Assembly (NCBI RefSeq): GCF_023631325.1 | Contig: NZ_JALQDG010000001.1 | Location: 93,402-157,401 of the forward strand | Direction: 5' to 3' | DNA from: Caballeronia sp. INDeC2 | GTDB lineage: Bacteria > Pseudomonadota > Gammaproteobacteria > Burkholderiales > Burkholderiaceae | DNA: 64,000 nt | Shown: positions 17,296-26,639 of the stretch, one piece after another | How positions within the stretch are numbered: the first letter of the stretch is position 1 | How the letters are laid out: each line of letters starts with the position of its first letter | Program-made: the position numbers and the translations under genes | Notes under the pieces: generated by a model | Seen by the model: the letters and a program-made list of their open reading frames with translations, nothing else | What the model was told of the DNA's origin: nothing | Databases searched by the model: none

Positions 17296-17316
17296 GTGTA
17301 AGAATTTTTCCTACAC
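17296..17316. promoter_or_regulatory. RcsB-box-like palindrome upstream of flhDC
   Basis: The 21-bp element reads GTGTA-A-GAA-TTTTT-TC-C-TACAC with only one mismatched pair outside its centre. Its core TAAGAATTTTTCCTA resembles the enterobacterial RcsAB box (TAAGAATATTCCTA) with one extra central base. It lies 39 bp after the sigma-28-like -10 element and 181 bp before flhD. In enterics RcsB represses flhDC from such a site; a regulator here is unknown. Confidence 0.45.
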
Positions 17317-17497
17317 GAATCTTCGCGAAACTCCGTCGTTGCGTCGGAAGGTTTGTCCGACAGGCGCGGCCGCGGGCATCGGCGACAATCGAATCGACAC
17401 CACACAACGCGCGCGGGGCCGCATTCGCCTGTCCTTTGCGAATTCGAGCAAACGTTCCCGCCGGGCCTGACCAGCCAAGTATCGATTCGGGGAAAAT

Positions 17498-17821
17498 ATG
17501 ACGATCAGCAATACGAGTACGCTCGCGGAGATCCGCGAGGTGAATCTGTCGTACTTGCTCCTCGCACAGCGGCTCCTTCAGGAAGACCGCGTTTCGGCGA
17601 TGTATCGCCTCGGGCTCTCTGCGCAGGTCGCGCAAGTGCTGACCTCGCTGACGCTTGCCCAGGCGGTGAAAGTGGCGTCGTCGAGCCATTTGCTGTGCCG
17701 CTTTCGTTTCGACGACCACACGCTTCTCTCATCGCTTGCCGACAAGGACAAGAGCGCGGCGCTCGCGCACGCCCACGCGGCGATCCTGCTCGCCGACCGT
17801 CCCGTCGAGCAGATCGGCTGA
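17498..17821 (+). CDS. flhD: Flagellar master regulator subunit FlhD
   Basis: A 107-residue protein that forms the FlhD4C2 complex with FlhC and activates class II flagellar promoters. The N-terminal LAEIREVNLSYLLLAQRLLQEDR and the MYRLGLS segment are characteristic of FlhD. A downstream region with CRFRFDD follows. It is close to the usual length of the family. The 648-bp gap before it (16850-17497) carries the regulatory elements listed separately. Confidence 0.96.
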   Translation: MTISNTSTLAEIREVNLSYLLLAQRLLQEDRVSAMYRLGLSAQVAQVLTSLTLAQAVKVASSSHLLCRFRFDDHTLLSSLADKDKSAALAHAHAAILLADRPVEQIG

Positions 17822-17838
17822 GCCGCGCGCGAACACCG

Positions 17839-18405
17839 ATGGCGACGAAAAGCGTGGTCGCGGAAGTCCGCGAAATCACTCTGGCGATCGAATTGATCGA
17901 ACTGGGCGCGCGGCTGCAACTGCTCGAAGCGGAAACGAGCCTGTCGCGTGACCGTCTCATCAAGCTTTACAAGGAACTGAAGGGCGCGTCGCCGCCGAAG
18001 GGCATGCTGCCGTTTTCGACGGACTGGTTCATGACCTGGCAGCCGAACATTCATTCGTCGTTGTTTCACGCGATTTATCGCTTCGTCGATACGCACGGCG
18101 GCGTGAAGTCGACGATTCGCACGATCGTCAAAAGCTACCGTCTGTACCTCGAACATCTCGAGATGCACGGCGACGAGCCCGCGCTGTCGCTCACACGCGC
18201 GTGGACGCTCGTGCGGTACTTCGAATCCGGGATGTTGCAGACGAATGCTTGCACGCGCTGCGGCGGGCGATTCGTCGCGCATGCTTATGAGCTGCGCGCG
18301 GGTTATGTCTGCGGTCTGTGTCAGCCGCCGTCGCGTGCGGGGAAGACGCGCAAGGCGGTTGCGTCGTCCGGTGCTGCGCAGCGCATCCGGCGCATTGCGG
18401 CCTGA
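17839..18405 (+). CDS. flhC: Flagellar master regulator subunit FlhC
   Basis: A 188-residue partner of FlhD. The zinc site is visible as C138-x2-C141 (ACTRCGG) and C158-x2-C161 (VCGLC). The body contains GMLPFSTDWFMTWQPNIHSSLF, strongly typical of FlhC. It begins 17 bp after flhD and is translated in the same operon. The last 25 residues are basic (KTRKAVA...RIRRIAA). A 141-bp gap with a sigma-28 promoter separates it from motA, so the two operons can be read independently. Confidence 0.97.
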   Translation: MATKSVVAEVREITLAIELIELGARLQLLEAETSLSRDRLIKLYKELKGASPPKGMLPFSTDWFMTWQPNIHSSLFHAIYRFVDTHGGVKSTIRTIVKSYRLYLEHLEMHGDEPALSLTRAWTLVRYFESGMLQTNACTRCGGRFVAHAYELRAGYVCGLCQPPSRAGKTRKAVASSGAAQRIRRIAA

Positions 18406-18474
18406 CGCCGCACTTACGTCACAGCCCTGCTGCCACGCGGGGTTTACCGTTTGCCGTCCCCGCGGATTTGCCCC

Positions 18475-18501
18475 CAAAGTTTTTCAGTCGAGTGCCGTAA
18501 A
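18475..18501 (+). promoter_or_regulatory. Sigma-28 (FliA) promoter of the motA-che operon
   Basis: CAAAGTTT (18475-18482), 11 bases, GCCGTAAA (18494-18501), close to TAAAGTTT-N11-GCCGATAA. It is 46 bp before the motA start codon. This makes the motor and chemotaxis genes late (class III) genes, as in other flagellar cascades. Confidence 0.85.
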
Positions 18502-18546
18502 CCACTTAACGGCGGTCTTACCGCATCAAAACGTGAGGACTCGACT

Positions 18547-19407
18547 GTGCTGATTTTCGTTGGATCGCTCGTGACATTGCTGTCCGTTTTCGGCGGTTAC
18601 GCGCTCGAAGGCGGGCACCTTGGCGCGCTCATGCAGCCGGTCGAAATTTTGATGATCGCGGGCGCGGGCGTCGGCGCGTTCATCCTCGGCAACAACGTCA
18701 AGACCATCAAGGCGACCATTCAGGTCCTGCCGACGCTCTTCAAGGGCGCGAAGTACGACAAGAGCATGTACATGGAGTTGATGGGCCTCCTCTACGTGCT
18801 GCTCGCGAAGGCGCGCAAGGAAGGCACGCTCGCGCTGGAGGCGGATATCGAAGATCCGTCGAAGAGTCCGGTCTTCAGCCAGTACCCCAAGATTCTCGAC
18901 GATCACCACATCGTCGAATTTCTGACCGATTATTTGCGCCTCATGGTCAGCGGCAACATGAACGCGTTCGAGATCGAAAGCCTCATGGACGAGGAAATCG
19001 AGACGCATCACGTCGAGGGCGAGGCGCCCGCGCACGCGCTGACCAAGGTCGGCGACGCCATGCCCGCGTTCGGCATCGTCGCGGCGGTGATGGGCGTCGT
19101 GCACACGATGGCCTCCGCCGATCAGCCGCCCGCGATTCTCGGCGAGATGATCGCGCAGGCGCTCGTCGGCACCTTCCTCGGCATTCTCCTTTCCTACGGT
19201 TTCATCGGGCCGCTCGCGAACGTCGCGGAACAGCGCGTCGCGGAGCAGACCAAGATGTTCCAGTGCATCAAGGTGACGATCCTCGCGAGCCTGAACGGCT
19301 ATGCGCCCGCGATCGCGGTGGAGTTCGGCCGCAAGGTGCTGTTCTCGACGGAGCGTCCGTCGTTCTCCGAACTGGAAGAACACGTGCGCCGGGTCAAGTC
19401 GAAGTGA
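18547..19407 (+). CDS. motA: Flagellar stator protein MotA
   Basis: A 286-residue inner-membrane protein that with MotB forms the proton-driven stator. It has four membrane segments, two at the start (LIFVGSLVTLLSVFGGYAL and PVEILMIAGAGVGAFILG) and two after residue 170, with a large cytoplasmic loop between. The GTG start at 18547 follows GAGG; the longer frame upstream runs through the promoter. It is the first gene of an 11-gene motility and chemotaxis run. Confidence 0.96.
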   Translation: MLIFVGSLVTLLSVFGGYALEGGHLGALMQPVEILMIAGAGVGAFILGNNVKTIKATIQVLPTLFKGAKYDKSMYMELMGLLYVLLAKARKEGTLALEADIEDPSKSPVFSQYPKILDDHHIVEFLTDYLRLMVSGNMNAFEIESLMDEEIETHHVEGEAPAHALTKVGDAMPAFGIVAAVMGVVHTMASADQPPAILGEMIAQALVGTFLGILLSYGFIGPLANVAEQRVAEQTKMFQCIKVTILASLNGYAPAIAVEFGRKVLFSTERPSFSELEEHVRRVKSK

Positions 19408-19420
19408 CCGGAGCACAGCG

Positions 19421-20419
19421 ATGAGCAACGACAGCGAACGCCCCATCTTCATCAAGCGCATCGTCGCCGGCAAGAAGGGGCATCACGGCGGCGCGTGGAA
19501 GCTCGCCTACGCCGACTTCATGACCGCGATGATGGCGTTCTTCCTGCTGATGTGGCTGCTTTCGTCGACGTCGCCGGTGCAGCGGCGCGGCATCGCCGAG
19601 TACTTCAACATGCCGCTCAAGGCGGCGATGGTCGGCGGCAAGACCGTCGGCATGGACAACAGCATCCTCACCGGCGGCGGGCGCGACATCTCCAGCATCG
19701 AAGCGGGCGCCGCGCGCAAGTCCGACGGCAGCACACAGCTCGCGCAGCGCGCCTCGTCCGATACCGATGAGGAACTGCTCAAGGCCGCGCAAGGCGAACT
19801 TGAGCGGCGCGAGCAGGCGCGCCTGCACGACTTGCAGGTGAAGCTGATGGCCGCGATCGAGGCCAATCCGACGCTGCACCAGTTCAAGCAGCAGATCCGC
19901 ATCGAGTCTACGCAGCAGGGCTTGCGCATCGAAATCGTCGATACGCAGAAGCGCCCGATGTTCGCGCTCTCCAGCGACGCCGTGCAGCCCTATATGCGCG
20001 ACATCCTGCGCGAGATCGGCAGAACGCTGAACGACGTGCCGAACCGCATCGTCGTGCAGGGACACACCGACGCCGTGAAGTACGCGGGCGGCGAGAAGGG
20101 CTATAGCAACTGGGAACTGTCGGCGGACCGCGCGAACGCGTCGCGGCGCGAGCTGGTCGCGGGCGGCATGGACGAAGCGAAAGTCATGCGCGTGCTCGGA
20201 CTCGCGTCGACGCAGAACCTCAACAAGAAAGATCCGCTCGATCCGGAGAACCGGCGCATCAGCGTCATCGTGCTCAATCGCAAGACGGAAATGTCGATGC
20301 TGCGCGACGACGGCTCACCCGGCGCGACGCTCGACAACGGCACGGACGCGCAAGGCGCGCCATCGACGGCGCTCGGGCAGCTCATCCCCGGCATCGCGGC
20401 CCGGCCCGCGAAGCAATGA
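19421..20419 (+). CDS. motB: Flagellar stator protein MotB
   Basis: A 332-residue stator protein with one membrane helix near the N-terminus (YADFMTAMMAFFLLMWLLS), where D32 is the proton-carrying aspartate. The C-terminal OmpA-like domain (VVQGHTDAVKYAGGE, NWELSADRANASRRELV) anchors the stator to peptidoglycan. The basic N-terminus includes KKGHHGGAWK, normal for MotB. It begins 13 bp after motA. Confidence 0.96.
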   Translation: MSNDSERPIFIKRIVAGKKGHHGGAWKLAYADFMTAMMAFFLLMWLLSSTSPVQRRGIAEYFNMPLKAAMVGGKTVGMDNSILTGGGRDISSIEAGAARKSDGSTQLAQRASSDTDEELLKAAQGELERREQARLHDLQVKLMAAIEANPTLHQFKQQIRIESTQQGLRIEIVDTQKRPMFALSSDAVQPYMRDILREIGRTLNDVPNRIVVQGHTDAVKYAGGEKGYSNWELSADRANASRRELVAGGMDEAKVMRVLGLASTQNLNKKDPLDPENRRISVIVLNRKTEMSMLRDDGSPGATLDNGTDAQGAPSTALGQLIPGIAARPAKQ

Positions 20420-20486
20420 GCAAATTCCCCGCAAAACAGGCTCAAGACTCGGCACGTTTCGACCGTCATCACGGCAAGAGACAAAC

Positions 20487-20864
20487 ATGATCAAACACAT
20501 TCTGGCAATCGACGATTCCGCCGCGATGCGGCAAATCCTCGCGGCGACGCTCGCGACGGCGGGTTACGAAGTGACCGTCGCGTCGGACGGGGACGAAGGC
20601 CTGGAGTGGGCGCTCGCGGAGCGCTTCGATCTCGTTCTGACCGATCAGCACATGCCGGGCAGAAGCGGGCTCGATCTGATCGTGGCGCTGCGCGCGAACC
20701 ACGCCTACCGGGCGACGCCGATTCTGGTCCTCACGACGGAAGGCGGCGAGCCCTTCAAGGACGCGGCGCGCTCGGCGGGCGCGACGGGCTGGATCGAGAA
20801 GCCGCTCGATCCGGACCTGCTGACCGAACTGGTCGCCGCGCTCTCGGAAGACACGCAGCACTGA
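20487..20864 (+). CDS. CheY-like single-domain response regulator (first copy)
   Basis: A 125-residue receiver domain with the acidic pair D9/D10, phospho-acceptor D53 (LTDQHMPG), Thr in VLTTEGGE and K105 (IEKPLD). It has no output domain. It is distinct from the second CheY encoded at 28514, and sits just before cheA. In related species this copy is usually named cheY1. Possible roles are a phosphate sink or a second motor-binding regulator. Confidence 0.9.
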   Translation: MIKHILAIDDSAAMRQILAATLATAGYEVTVASDGDEGLEWALAERFDLVLTDQHMPGRSGLDLIVALRANHAYRATPILVLTTEGGEPFKDAARSAGATGWIEKPLDPDLLTELVAALSEDTQH

Positions 20865-20915
20865 AGCGAAAGCCAAAGACAACCCGCGCACGCACGCGCC
20901 GATGGTGACTCAAGC

Positions 20916-23174
20916 ATGACACTCGACATTACCCAGTTCTATCAAACCTTCTTCGACGAAGCCGATGAACTGCTCGCGCAGATGGAGCAACTGCTGCTCG
21001 TTCTGGACATCGCGAATCCGGATCCGGAAGACCTCGCGGCGATTTTCCGCGCGGCGCATTCGATCAAGGGCGGCGCGGCGACCTTCGGCTTCACCGCGCT
21101 CACCGAAACGACGCACATCCTCGAATCGCTGCTCGACCGGGCGCGCAACAACGAGCTCGTCCTGCGCCGCGACATGATCGACACGTTCCTCGCGACCAAG
21201 GACGTGCTCTCGGATCAGCTCGCCGCGTATCGCGCGAGCGCGGAGCCGGATGCGGCCGCGGCCGCGGCGATCTGCGCGAAGCTGGAGCGCCTGAAGAACG
21301 AGCAGGCCGAAGGCGGCGCGGCGAGCCAGATCGAGCCGCCCGCGCTGCCGGTCACGAAAAACGAAGCTGCGAAGCCGGACATCGCGCCCGCCTACGAAGG
21401 CCCGAACGCGCCGCCCGTGCATGTGGTCGCGCAGGCAACCGACGCGATCGAGGACGACGGCAACTGGGACGGCGCGTTCGAGCTGACTGATGGAACCGCG
21501 AATGCAGGAATCGCTGCCGGCGCGCCGGCGGCGGAAGCAGGACCCCACCTGAAAATTACGCTACGGGGGGTGGGCGAGAAGGACCTGGCGACTCTGATCG
21601 AGGAGCTGGGGAATCTGGGAAGCATCGTCGGAGAAAAGAAGACGGACGCCGAGTACGTGGTTTGGCTCGACTCGGACGTCCCGGCCGACGATATCGTCGC
21701 CGTGTGCTGTTTCGTGATCGATGAAAAGCAGATCGCGATCGGCCGTGGCGACGCGGCGGCGCAATCCGCCGAAGCAGCGCCGGCAGTATCGGCAGTGCAA
21801 CCCGCGCTACACGAGGAGCCGAAGCAATCGCAGGCGCACGCAGCGCCCGCATCCGCGGCTGGCAATGAAGCAGTGAAAGAAGAATCGGCGGCGGCGGCGG
21901 GCTTGCAGGTCCCGTCCGCTGCCCAACCGACGAAATCCGCGGCGAGCGAGGCCGAAAAGAAAGGACGCCCGCAGGCCGCCGCATCGGCGGAAGGCAGTTC
22001 GATTCGCGTCGGCGTGGAGAAGGTCGATCAGCTCATCAATCTGGTGGGCGAGCTCGTCATCACGCAGGCGATGCTCGCGGAAACCACGAGCACGTTCGAT
22101 CCCGCATTGCACGACCGTCTCTTTAACGGCATGGCGCAGTTGGAACGCAACGCGCGCGATCTGCAAGAGGCCGTCATGTCCATCCGCATGATGCCGATGG
22201 ATTACGTATTCAGCCGCTTCCCGCGCCTCGTGCGCGACATCGCCGGCAAGCTCGGCAAGGAAGTGGAACTCGTCACGTTCGGTCAGGCGACCGAGCTCGA
22301 CAAGAGCTTGATCGAGCGCATCATCGATCCGCTCACGCACCTCGTGCGCAACTCGCTCGATCACGGCATCGAGACCGTGGAAGCGCGCCGCGCCGCGGGC
22401 AAGCCGACGACCGGCCAGCTCGTGCTCTCGGCGGCGCATCACGGCGGCAACATCGTCATCGAAGTGAGCGACGACGGCGCCGGCCTGCGCCGCGACAAGA
22501 TTCTCGCGAAGGCGCAAAAGCAGGGCATGCAGGTTTCCGAATCCATGAGCGACGAAGAAGTCTGGCAACTCATCTTCATGCCGGGCTTCTCGACCGCCGA
22601 ACAGGTGACGGACATTTCCGGCCGCGGCGTCGGCATGGACGTGGTGAAGCGCAACATCCAGTCGATGGGCGGCCACGTCGAAATCATGTCGCGCCAGGGC
22701 GCGGGTACGACGACGAAGATCGTTCTGCCGCTCACGCTCGCGATCCTCGACGGCATGTCGGTGAAGGTCGGCAACGAGATCTTCATTCTGCCGCTGAACT
22801 TCGTGATGGAGTCGCTGCAGCCGGTCGCCGAAGACATCTACACGGTCGCCAACGGCGAGCGCGTCGTGCGCGTGCGCGGCGAATATCTGCCGCTCGTCGC
22901 GCTGCATCGCGTGTTCGATGTCGAAGGCGCGCGCACGGAGCCGACGCAGGGCATCGTCACGATCATGCAGACGGAAGGACGCCGCTTCGCAATGCTGATC
23001 GACGAGCTCGTCGGCCAGCAGCAAGTCGTCGTGAAGAACCTCGAAACGAATTACCGCAAGGTGCACGGCATTTCCGCCGCGACCATCCTGGGCGACGGCA
23101 GCGTCGCGCTGATCGTCGACGTGGCCGCGCTCAACCGCGAATCGCGCGCGCAGCACGGCGCGCACTCTCACTGA
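20916..23174 (+). CDS. cheA: Chemotaxis histidine kinase CheA
   Basis: A 752-residue sensor kinase. P1 carries the phosphorylated H48 in FRAAHSIKGGAATFGF. A long Ala/Glu-rich linker with a P2-like CheY/CheB-binding segment (about residues 205-275) follows, then the dimerisation helices (VEKVDQLINLVGELVITQAML), the ATP domain with the N box HLVRNSLDHGIE and glycine-rich DISGRGVGMDVV, and a C-terminal CheW-like P5. It phosphorylates CheY and CheB when receptors signal. Confidence 0.97.
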   Translation: MTLDITQFYQTFFDEADELLAQMEQLLLVLDIANPDPEDLAAIFRAAHSIKGGAATFGFTALTETTHILESLLDRARNNELVLRRDMIDTFLATKDVLSDQLAAYRASAEPDAAAAAAICAKLERLKNEQAEGGAASQIEPPALPVTKNEAAKPDIAPAYEGPNAPPVHVVAQATDAIEDDGNWDGAFELTDGTANAGIAAGAPAAEAGPHLKITLRGVGEKDLATLIEELGNLGSIVGEKKTDAEYVVWLDSDVPADDIVAVCCFVIDEKQIAIGRGDAAAQSAEAAPAVSAVQPALHEEPKQSQAHAAPASAAGNEAVKEESAAAAGLQVPSAAQPTKSAASEAEKKGRPQAAASAEGSSIRVGVEKVDQLINLVGELVITQAMLAETTSTFDPALHDRLFNGMAQLERNARDLQEAVMSIRMMPMDYVFSRFPRLVRDIAGKLGKEVELVTFGQATELDKSLIERIIDPLTHLVRNSLDHGIETVEARRAAGKPTTGQLVLSAAHHGGNIVIEVSDDGAGLRRDKILAKAQKQGMQVSESMSDEEVWQLIFMPGFSTAEQVTDISGRGVGMDVVKRNIQSMGGHVEIMSRQGAGTTTKIVLPLTLAILDGMSVKVGNEIFILPLNFVMESLQPVAEDIYTVANGERVVRVRGEYLPLVALHRVFDVEGARTEPTQGIVTIMQTEGRRFAMLIDELVGQQQVVVKNLETNYRKVHGISAATILGDGSVALIVDVAALNRESRAQHGAHSH

Positions 23175-23192
23175 CAATCGAAGGAGCCATTC

Positions 23193-23711
23193 ATGGCAGA
23201 CGTTCAAACGATTCATACCGCTGCGCCTTCGCGACGTGATGCGGGTCACGCCGAAGCGGCCGGGCAGGAATTCCTCGTGTTCACGCTCGGCGCCGAGGAA
23301 TACGGCATCGACATCCTGAAGGTGCAGGAAATTCGCGGTTACGACAACGTTACGCGTATCGCGAATGCGCCCGCGTTCATCAAGGGCGTGATCAATCTGC
23401 GCGGCATCATCGTGCCGATCGTCGACATGCGCATCAAGTTCAATCTGGGCCGCGTCGAGTACGACAACCAGACGGTCGTGATCATCCTGAACGTCGCGCA
23501 TCGCGTGGTCGGCATGGTGGTGGACGGCGTGTCGGACGTGCTCACGCTCACGCAGGAGCAAGTGATGCCCGCGCCCGAATTCGGCGGCACGCTGGCGACG
23601 GAATATCTGACGGGCCTCGGCACCGTCGACGGCCGCATGCTGATCCTGATGGACATCGAAAAGCTCATGACGAGCCGCGAGATGGAGTTGATCGACTCCG
23701 TCGCCGCATAA
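23193..23711 (+). CDS. cheW: Chemotaxis coupling protein CheW
   Basis: A 172-residue adaptor that links receptors to CheA. It has the single CheW fold with [21 protein letters not shown], the receptor-contacting [24 protein letters not shown] segment and the C-terminal [10 protein letters not shown]. It is preceded by a strong AAGGAG and lies 18 bp after cheA. Confidence 0.97.
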   Translation: MADVQTIHTAAPSRRDAGHAEAAGQEFLVFTLGAEEYGIDILKVQEIRGYDNVTRIANAPAFIKGVINLRGIIVPIVDMRIKFNLGRVEYDNQTVVIILNVAHRVVGMVVDGVSDVLTLTQEQVMPAPEFGGTLATEYLTGLGTVDGRMLILMDIEKLMTSREMELIDSVAA

Positions 23712-23733
23712 CGAGCGAAGCGAGAAAGAAGCC

Positions 23734-25557
23734 ATGTTGAAGAAGTTGTCGATCCGCACGACGCTCACGCTCGTCGGCCTGCTGTTCACCGGATGCGCCG
23801 CGCTCATCGGCGCGCTCGCGCTCTTCGGCCTCAACTCCGCCGGTGCGTCGCTCGCGTCGCTCGCGCAGGAGGATCTGGTCGCGATGCGCGCGCTTTCGGA
23901 AACGTCGTCGTATCTGCTGCGCTCGCGCATCACGCTCGACCGCGTGCGTTCGCTCACCGAAGCGGGCAGCACGGAAGAAGCGAAGAAAGCGATCGATCGC
24001 GGCCAGTATCTGCTCGACAAGAGCAACGAAAACTGGAAGCTCTATCTCGACACGCCGAAGCCCACGCTGCCGAAGGAAACGTTCGACGCGCTCGTCGCGC
24101 AACGCGATGCGCTCGTGAAGACCGGCGTCGAGCCGGAATTCGCCGCGATCCGCGCGAACGACATGGCCGCGTATCACGCGATCGCCGACACGAAGATCAG
24201 CCCGATGTTCGTCTCGTTCGATCAGGCCGTGACGGCCGCGGTGGCGTCGCATCAGGAGCACGCGGAGCGTTCGCGTGCGAGCGCGGACTCGCATATCGCG
24301 GCGCTCAACATGACGATCGGCGCGGTGCTCGTGCTCGCGGTGCTGATGCTGATCGGCACGCGCATGGCGCTTTCGAGCCTGATCGTGAAGCCGATCAACG
24401 ATGCCGTCGATCACTTCGACCGCATCTCGCGCGGCGATCTCACGCAGTCCGCGCATACGGACAGGACCAACGAAATCGGCCGCCTGTTCGCGGGCATCGA
24501 GCGCATGCGCGCCAACTTGACCGCGATGGTCGGCTCGGTGCATCGCGGCGCGGAATCGATCGATGTCGGTGCGCATGAAATCGCGAGCGGCAACACGGAT
24601 CTGTCGCAGCGCACGGAAGAGCAGGCGGCGTCGCTGCAAGAGACGGCGTCGAGCATGGAAGAGCTGACGAGCACCGTGAAGCAGAACGCCGACAACGCGC
24701 GCCAGGCGAGCCAGCTCGCGGTGAGCGCGTCGGATATCGCGTCGCGGGGCGGCGAGGTCGTCGAGCAGGTCGTCGAGACGATGCACGCGATCGCGTCGAG
24801 CTCGAACAAGGTCGTCGACATCATCGGCGTGATCGAAGGCATCGCGTTCCAGACCAACATTCTCGCGTTGAATGCGGCCGTCGAAGCGGCGCGCGCGGGC
24901 GAGGAAGGCCGCGGTTTCGCGGTGGTCGCGGGTGAAGTGCGCTCGCTCGCGCAACGCAGCGCGGCGGCGGCGAAGGAAATCAAGACATTGATCGGCGATT
25001 CGGCCGCGAAGGTCGACAGCGGCACGGAACTCGTCGCGCGCGCCGGTCAGACGATGGGCGAGATCGTGCAGGCGGTGCGCCGCGTGACCGACATCATGGG
25101 CGAGATCAGCGCGGCGTCGGAGGAGCAGTCCGACGGCATCGAGCAGGTCAACCGCGCCGTCACGCAGATGGACAGCGTGACGCAGCAGAACGCCGCGCTC
25201 GTCGAGCAGGCCGCGGCCGCCGCGGCGTCGCTCGAAGAGCAGACGCGCCAGTTGAAGGACGTGGTCGCGCAATGGCGTCTGGAAAGCGCGGCGCCGGTGC
25301 GCGCGAGCGCATCGACCGCGGCGGCGCGCATCAAGGCGTCGGCGCCGGCTGCGCGCGTCGAGCCTTCGTCGGCTGCCGTCGCGCCGAAAGCCGAAAAGTA
25401 CGCAAAGTCGGCATCGAACGCGAAAGTTGCGCCGGAAGCGGCCGTTATCAAGGAAACAGGCAAGCCCGCGGTGAAGCCCGTCAGCGCCGCGAAGCCGGCT
25501 ACCGCGCCGCGCGCCAAGGCGACCACCGCCGACGACGGCGACTGGGAAACCTTTTAA
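23734..25557 (+). CDS. Methyl-accepting chemotaxis protein with a CheR-tethering tail
   Basis: A 607-residue transmembrane receptor. The first membrane helix is near residues 11-32, a four-helix-bundle ligand domain with TarH character spans to about 190, the second helix lies at about 191-215, then HAMP and the long cytoplasmic coiled coil with the hairpin tip [22 protein letters not shown]. After a roughly 80-residue Ala/Lys/Pro-rich flexible linker the protein ends in GDWETF, the x-W-x-x-F pentapeptide that binds CheR. The ligand is unknown. Confidence 0.95.
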   Translation: MLKKLSIRTTLTLVGLLFTGCAALIGALALFGLNSAGASLASLAQEDLVAMRALSETSSYLLRSRITLDRVRSLTEAGSTEEAKKAIDRGQYLLDKSNENWKLYLDTPKPTLPKETFDALVAQRDALVKTGVEPEFAAIRANDMAAYHAIADTKISPMFVSFDQAVTAAVASHQEHAERSRASADSHIAALNMTIGAVLVLAVLMLIGTRMALSSLIVKPINDAVDHFDRISRGDLTQSAHTDRTNEIGRLFAGIERMRANLTAMVGSVHRGAESIDVGAHEIASGNTDLSQRTEEQAASLQETASSMEELTSTVKQNADNARQASQLAVSASDIASRGGEVVEQVVETMHAIASSSNKVVDIIGVIEGIAFQTNILALNAAVEAARAGEEGRGFAVVAGEVRSLAQRSAAAAKEIKTLIGDSAAKVDSGTELVARAGQTMGEIVQAVRRVTDIMGEISAASEEQSDGIEQVNRAVTQMDSVTQQNAALVEQAAAAAASLEEQTRQLKDVVAQWRLESAAPVRASASTAAARIKASAPAARVEPSSAAVAPKAEKYAKSASNAKVAPEAAVIKETGKPAVKPVSAAKPATAPRAKATTADDGDWETF

Positions 25558-25715
25558 CCGAATCCGAAACCGAACACGGCCATGCAGGCGACGCGCATCA
25601 CAATCGACAGCAGGCGTTTCACCGAAACGCACGCAATGCGCGAACCCGGATGGCCGAGCGCGATGAACGCGCCACATCCGGCGCCGCTTGGGGTGTCAAG
25701 GAAGCACGAAACATC

Positions 25716-26639
25716 ATGATGGCAACGCGCAACCCGCGTAACGACTTGCCCGCCGGTGTGCGCGGCCCTGAAGTCGAGCGCGATTTCGAATTCACGGCGG
25801 CGGACTTCGCCCGCATTCGCGAGCTGATTCATCGGCGCGCGGGCATCTCGCTGTCGGACCATAAACGCGACATGGCGTACAGCCGCCTCGCGCGCCGACT
25901 GCGCGCCTGCGGCATCGATACGTTCAAACAGTATCTCGACCGCCTCGAAACGAACGAGGACAACGCCGAGTGGGAAGCGTTCGTCAACGCGCTGACCACG
26001 AACCTCACGGCGTTCTTTCGGGAGTCGCATCACTTTCCGATTCTCGCGGAGTTCGTTAAGCGCCGACAGCAGCCGTTCTCGGTGTGGTGCTCGGCGGCGT
26101 CCACGGGCGAAGAGCCGTATTCCATCGCGATGACGCTCGTCGAAGCGCTCGGCGAGCACGCGGCGCGCCAGTGCACGGTGTTCGCGAGCGACATCGACAG
26201 CCAGGTGCTCGCGAAGGCCGAAGCGGGCGTGTATTCGCTCGATCAGGTGAAGGCGTTGCCCGCCGAGCGTCTCAAGCGCTTCTTTCTGAAGGGCACGGGC
26301 TCTCACGCCGGTCTCGTGAAAGTGCGCCCCGAACTGCGCGCGATGGTGAACTTCGGCCGCGTCAATCTGACGGAAGCGCGTTACGACGTGAAAGGCCCGT
26401 TCGACGCGATCTTCTGCCGCAACGTGATGATCTACTTCGACAAGCCGACGCAAGGGCAAGTGCTTTCGCGCTTCGAGCCGCTGATGAAGCCGGGCGCGCT
26501 GCTGTTCGCGGGACATTCGGAGAATTTCACGTATGTGTCGCAGGCGTTCAGGCTGCGCGGCCAGACCGTGTACGAGCTGTCGCGCGACCTGAAGGCGACG
26601 GCGAAGCCGCAGCGCGCGCTCGCAGGGGAAGCGGCATGA
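25716..26639 (+). CDS. cheR: Chemotaxis protein methyltransferase CheR
   Basis: A 307-residue SAM-dependent enzyme that methylates receptor glutamates for adaptation. The N-terminal helical domain ([32 protein letters not shown]) precedes the Rossmann-like SAM domain ([35 protein letters not shown]). The start at 25716 fits AAGGA upstream; a second ATG follows at once at 25719. The long frame before it overlaps the receptor gene in another frame and is not used. It overlaps cheD as ATGA. Confidence 0.95.
   Translation: MMATRNPRNDLPAGVRGPEVERDFEFTAADFARIRELIHRRAGISLSDHKRDMAYSRLARRLRACGIDTFKQYLDRLETNEDNAEWEAFVNALTTNLTAFFRESHHFPILAEFVKRRQQPFSVWCSAASTGEEPYSIAMTLVEALGEHAARQCTVFASDIDSQVLAKAEAGVYSLDQVKALPAERLKRFFLKGTGSHAGLVKVRPELRAMVNFGRVNLTEARYDVKGPFDAIFCRNVMIYFDKPTQGQVLSRFEPLMKPGALLFAGHSENFTYVSQAFRLRGQTVYELSRDLKATAKPQRALAGEAA

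Noticed and set aside
21807..24026. A 739-codon open frame antisense to cheA, cheW and the receptor gene
   Set aside because: His/Arg/Asp-rich composition typical of the antisense frame of GC-rich coding DNA; no start signal.
23665..25677. A 670-codon open frame antisense to the receptor gene
   Set aside because: Arg-rich shadow frame of a clearly coding receptor gene.
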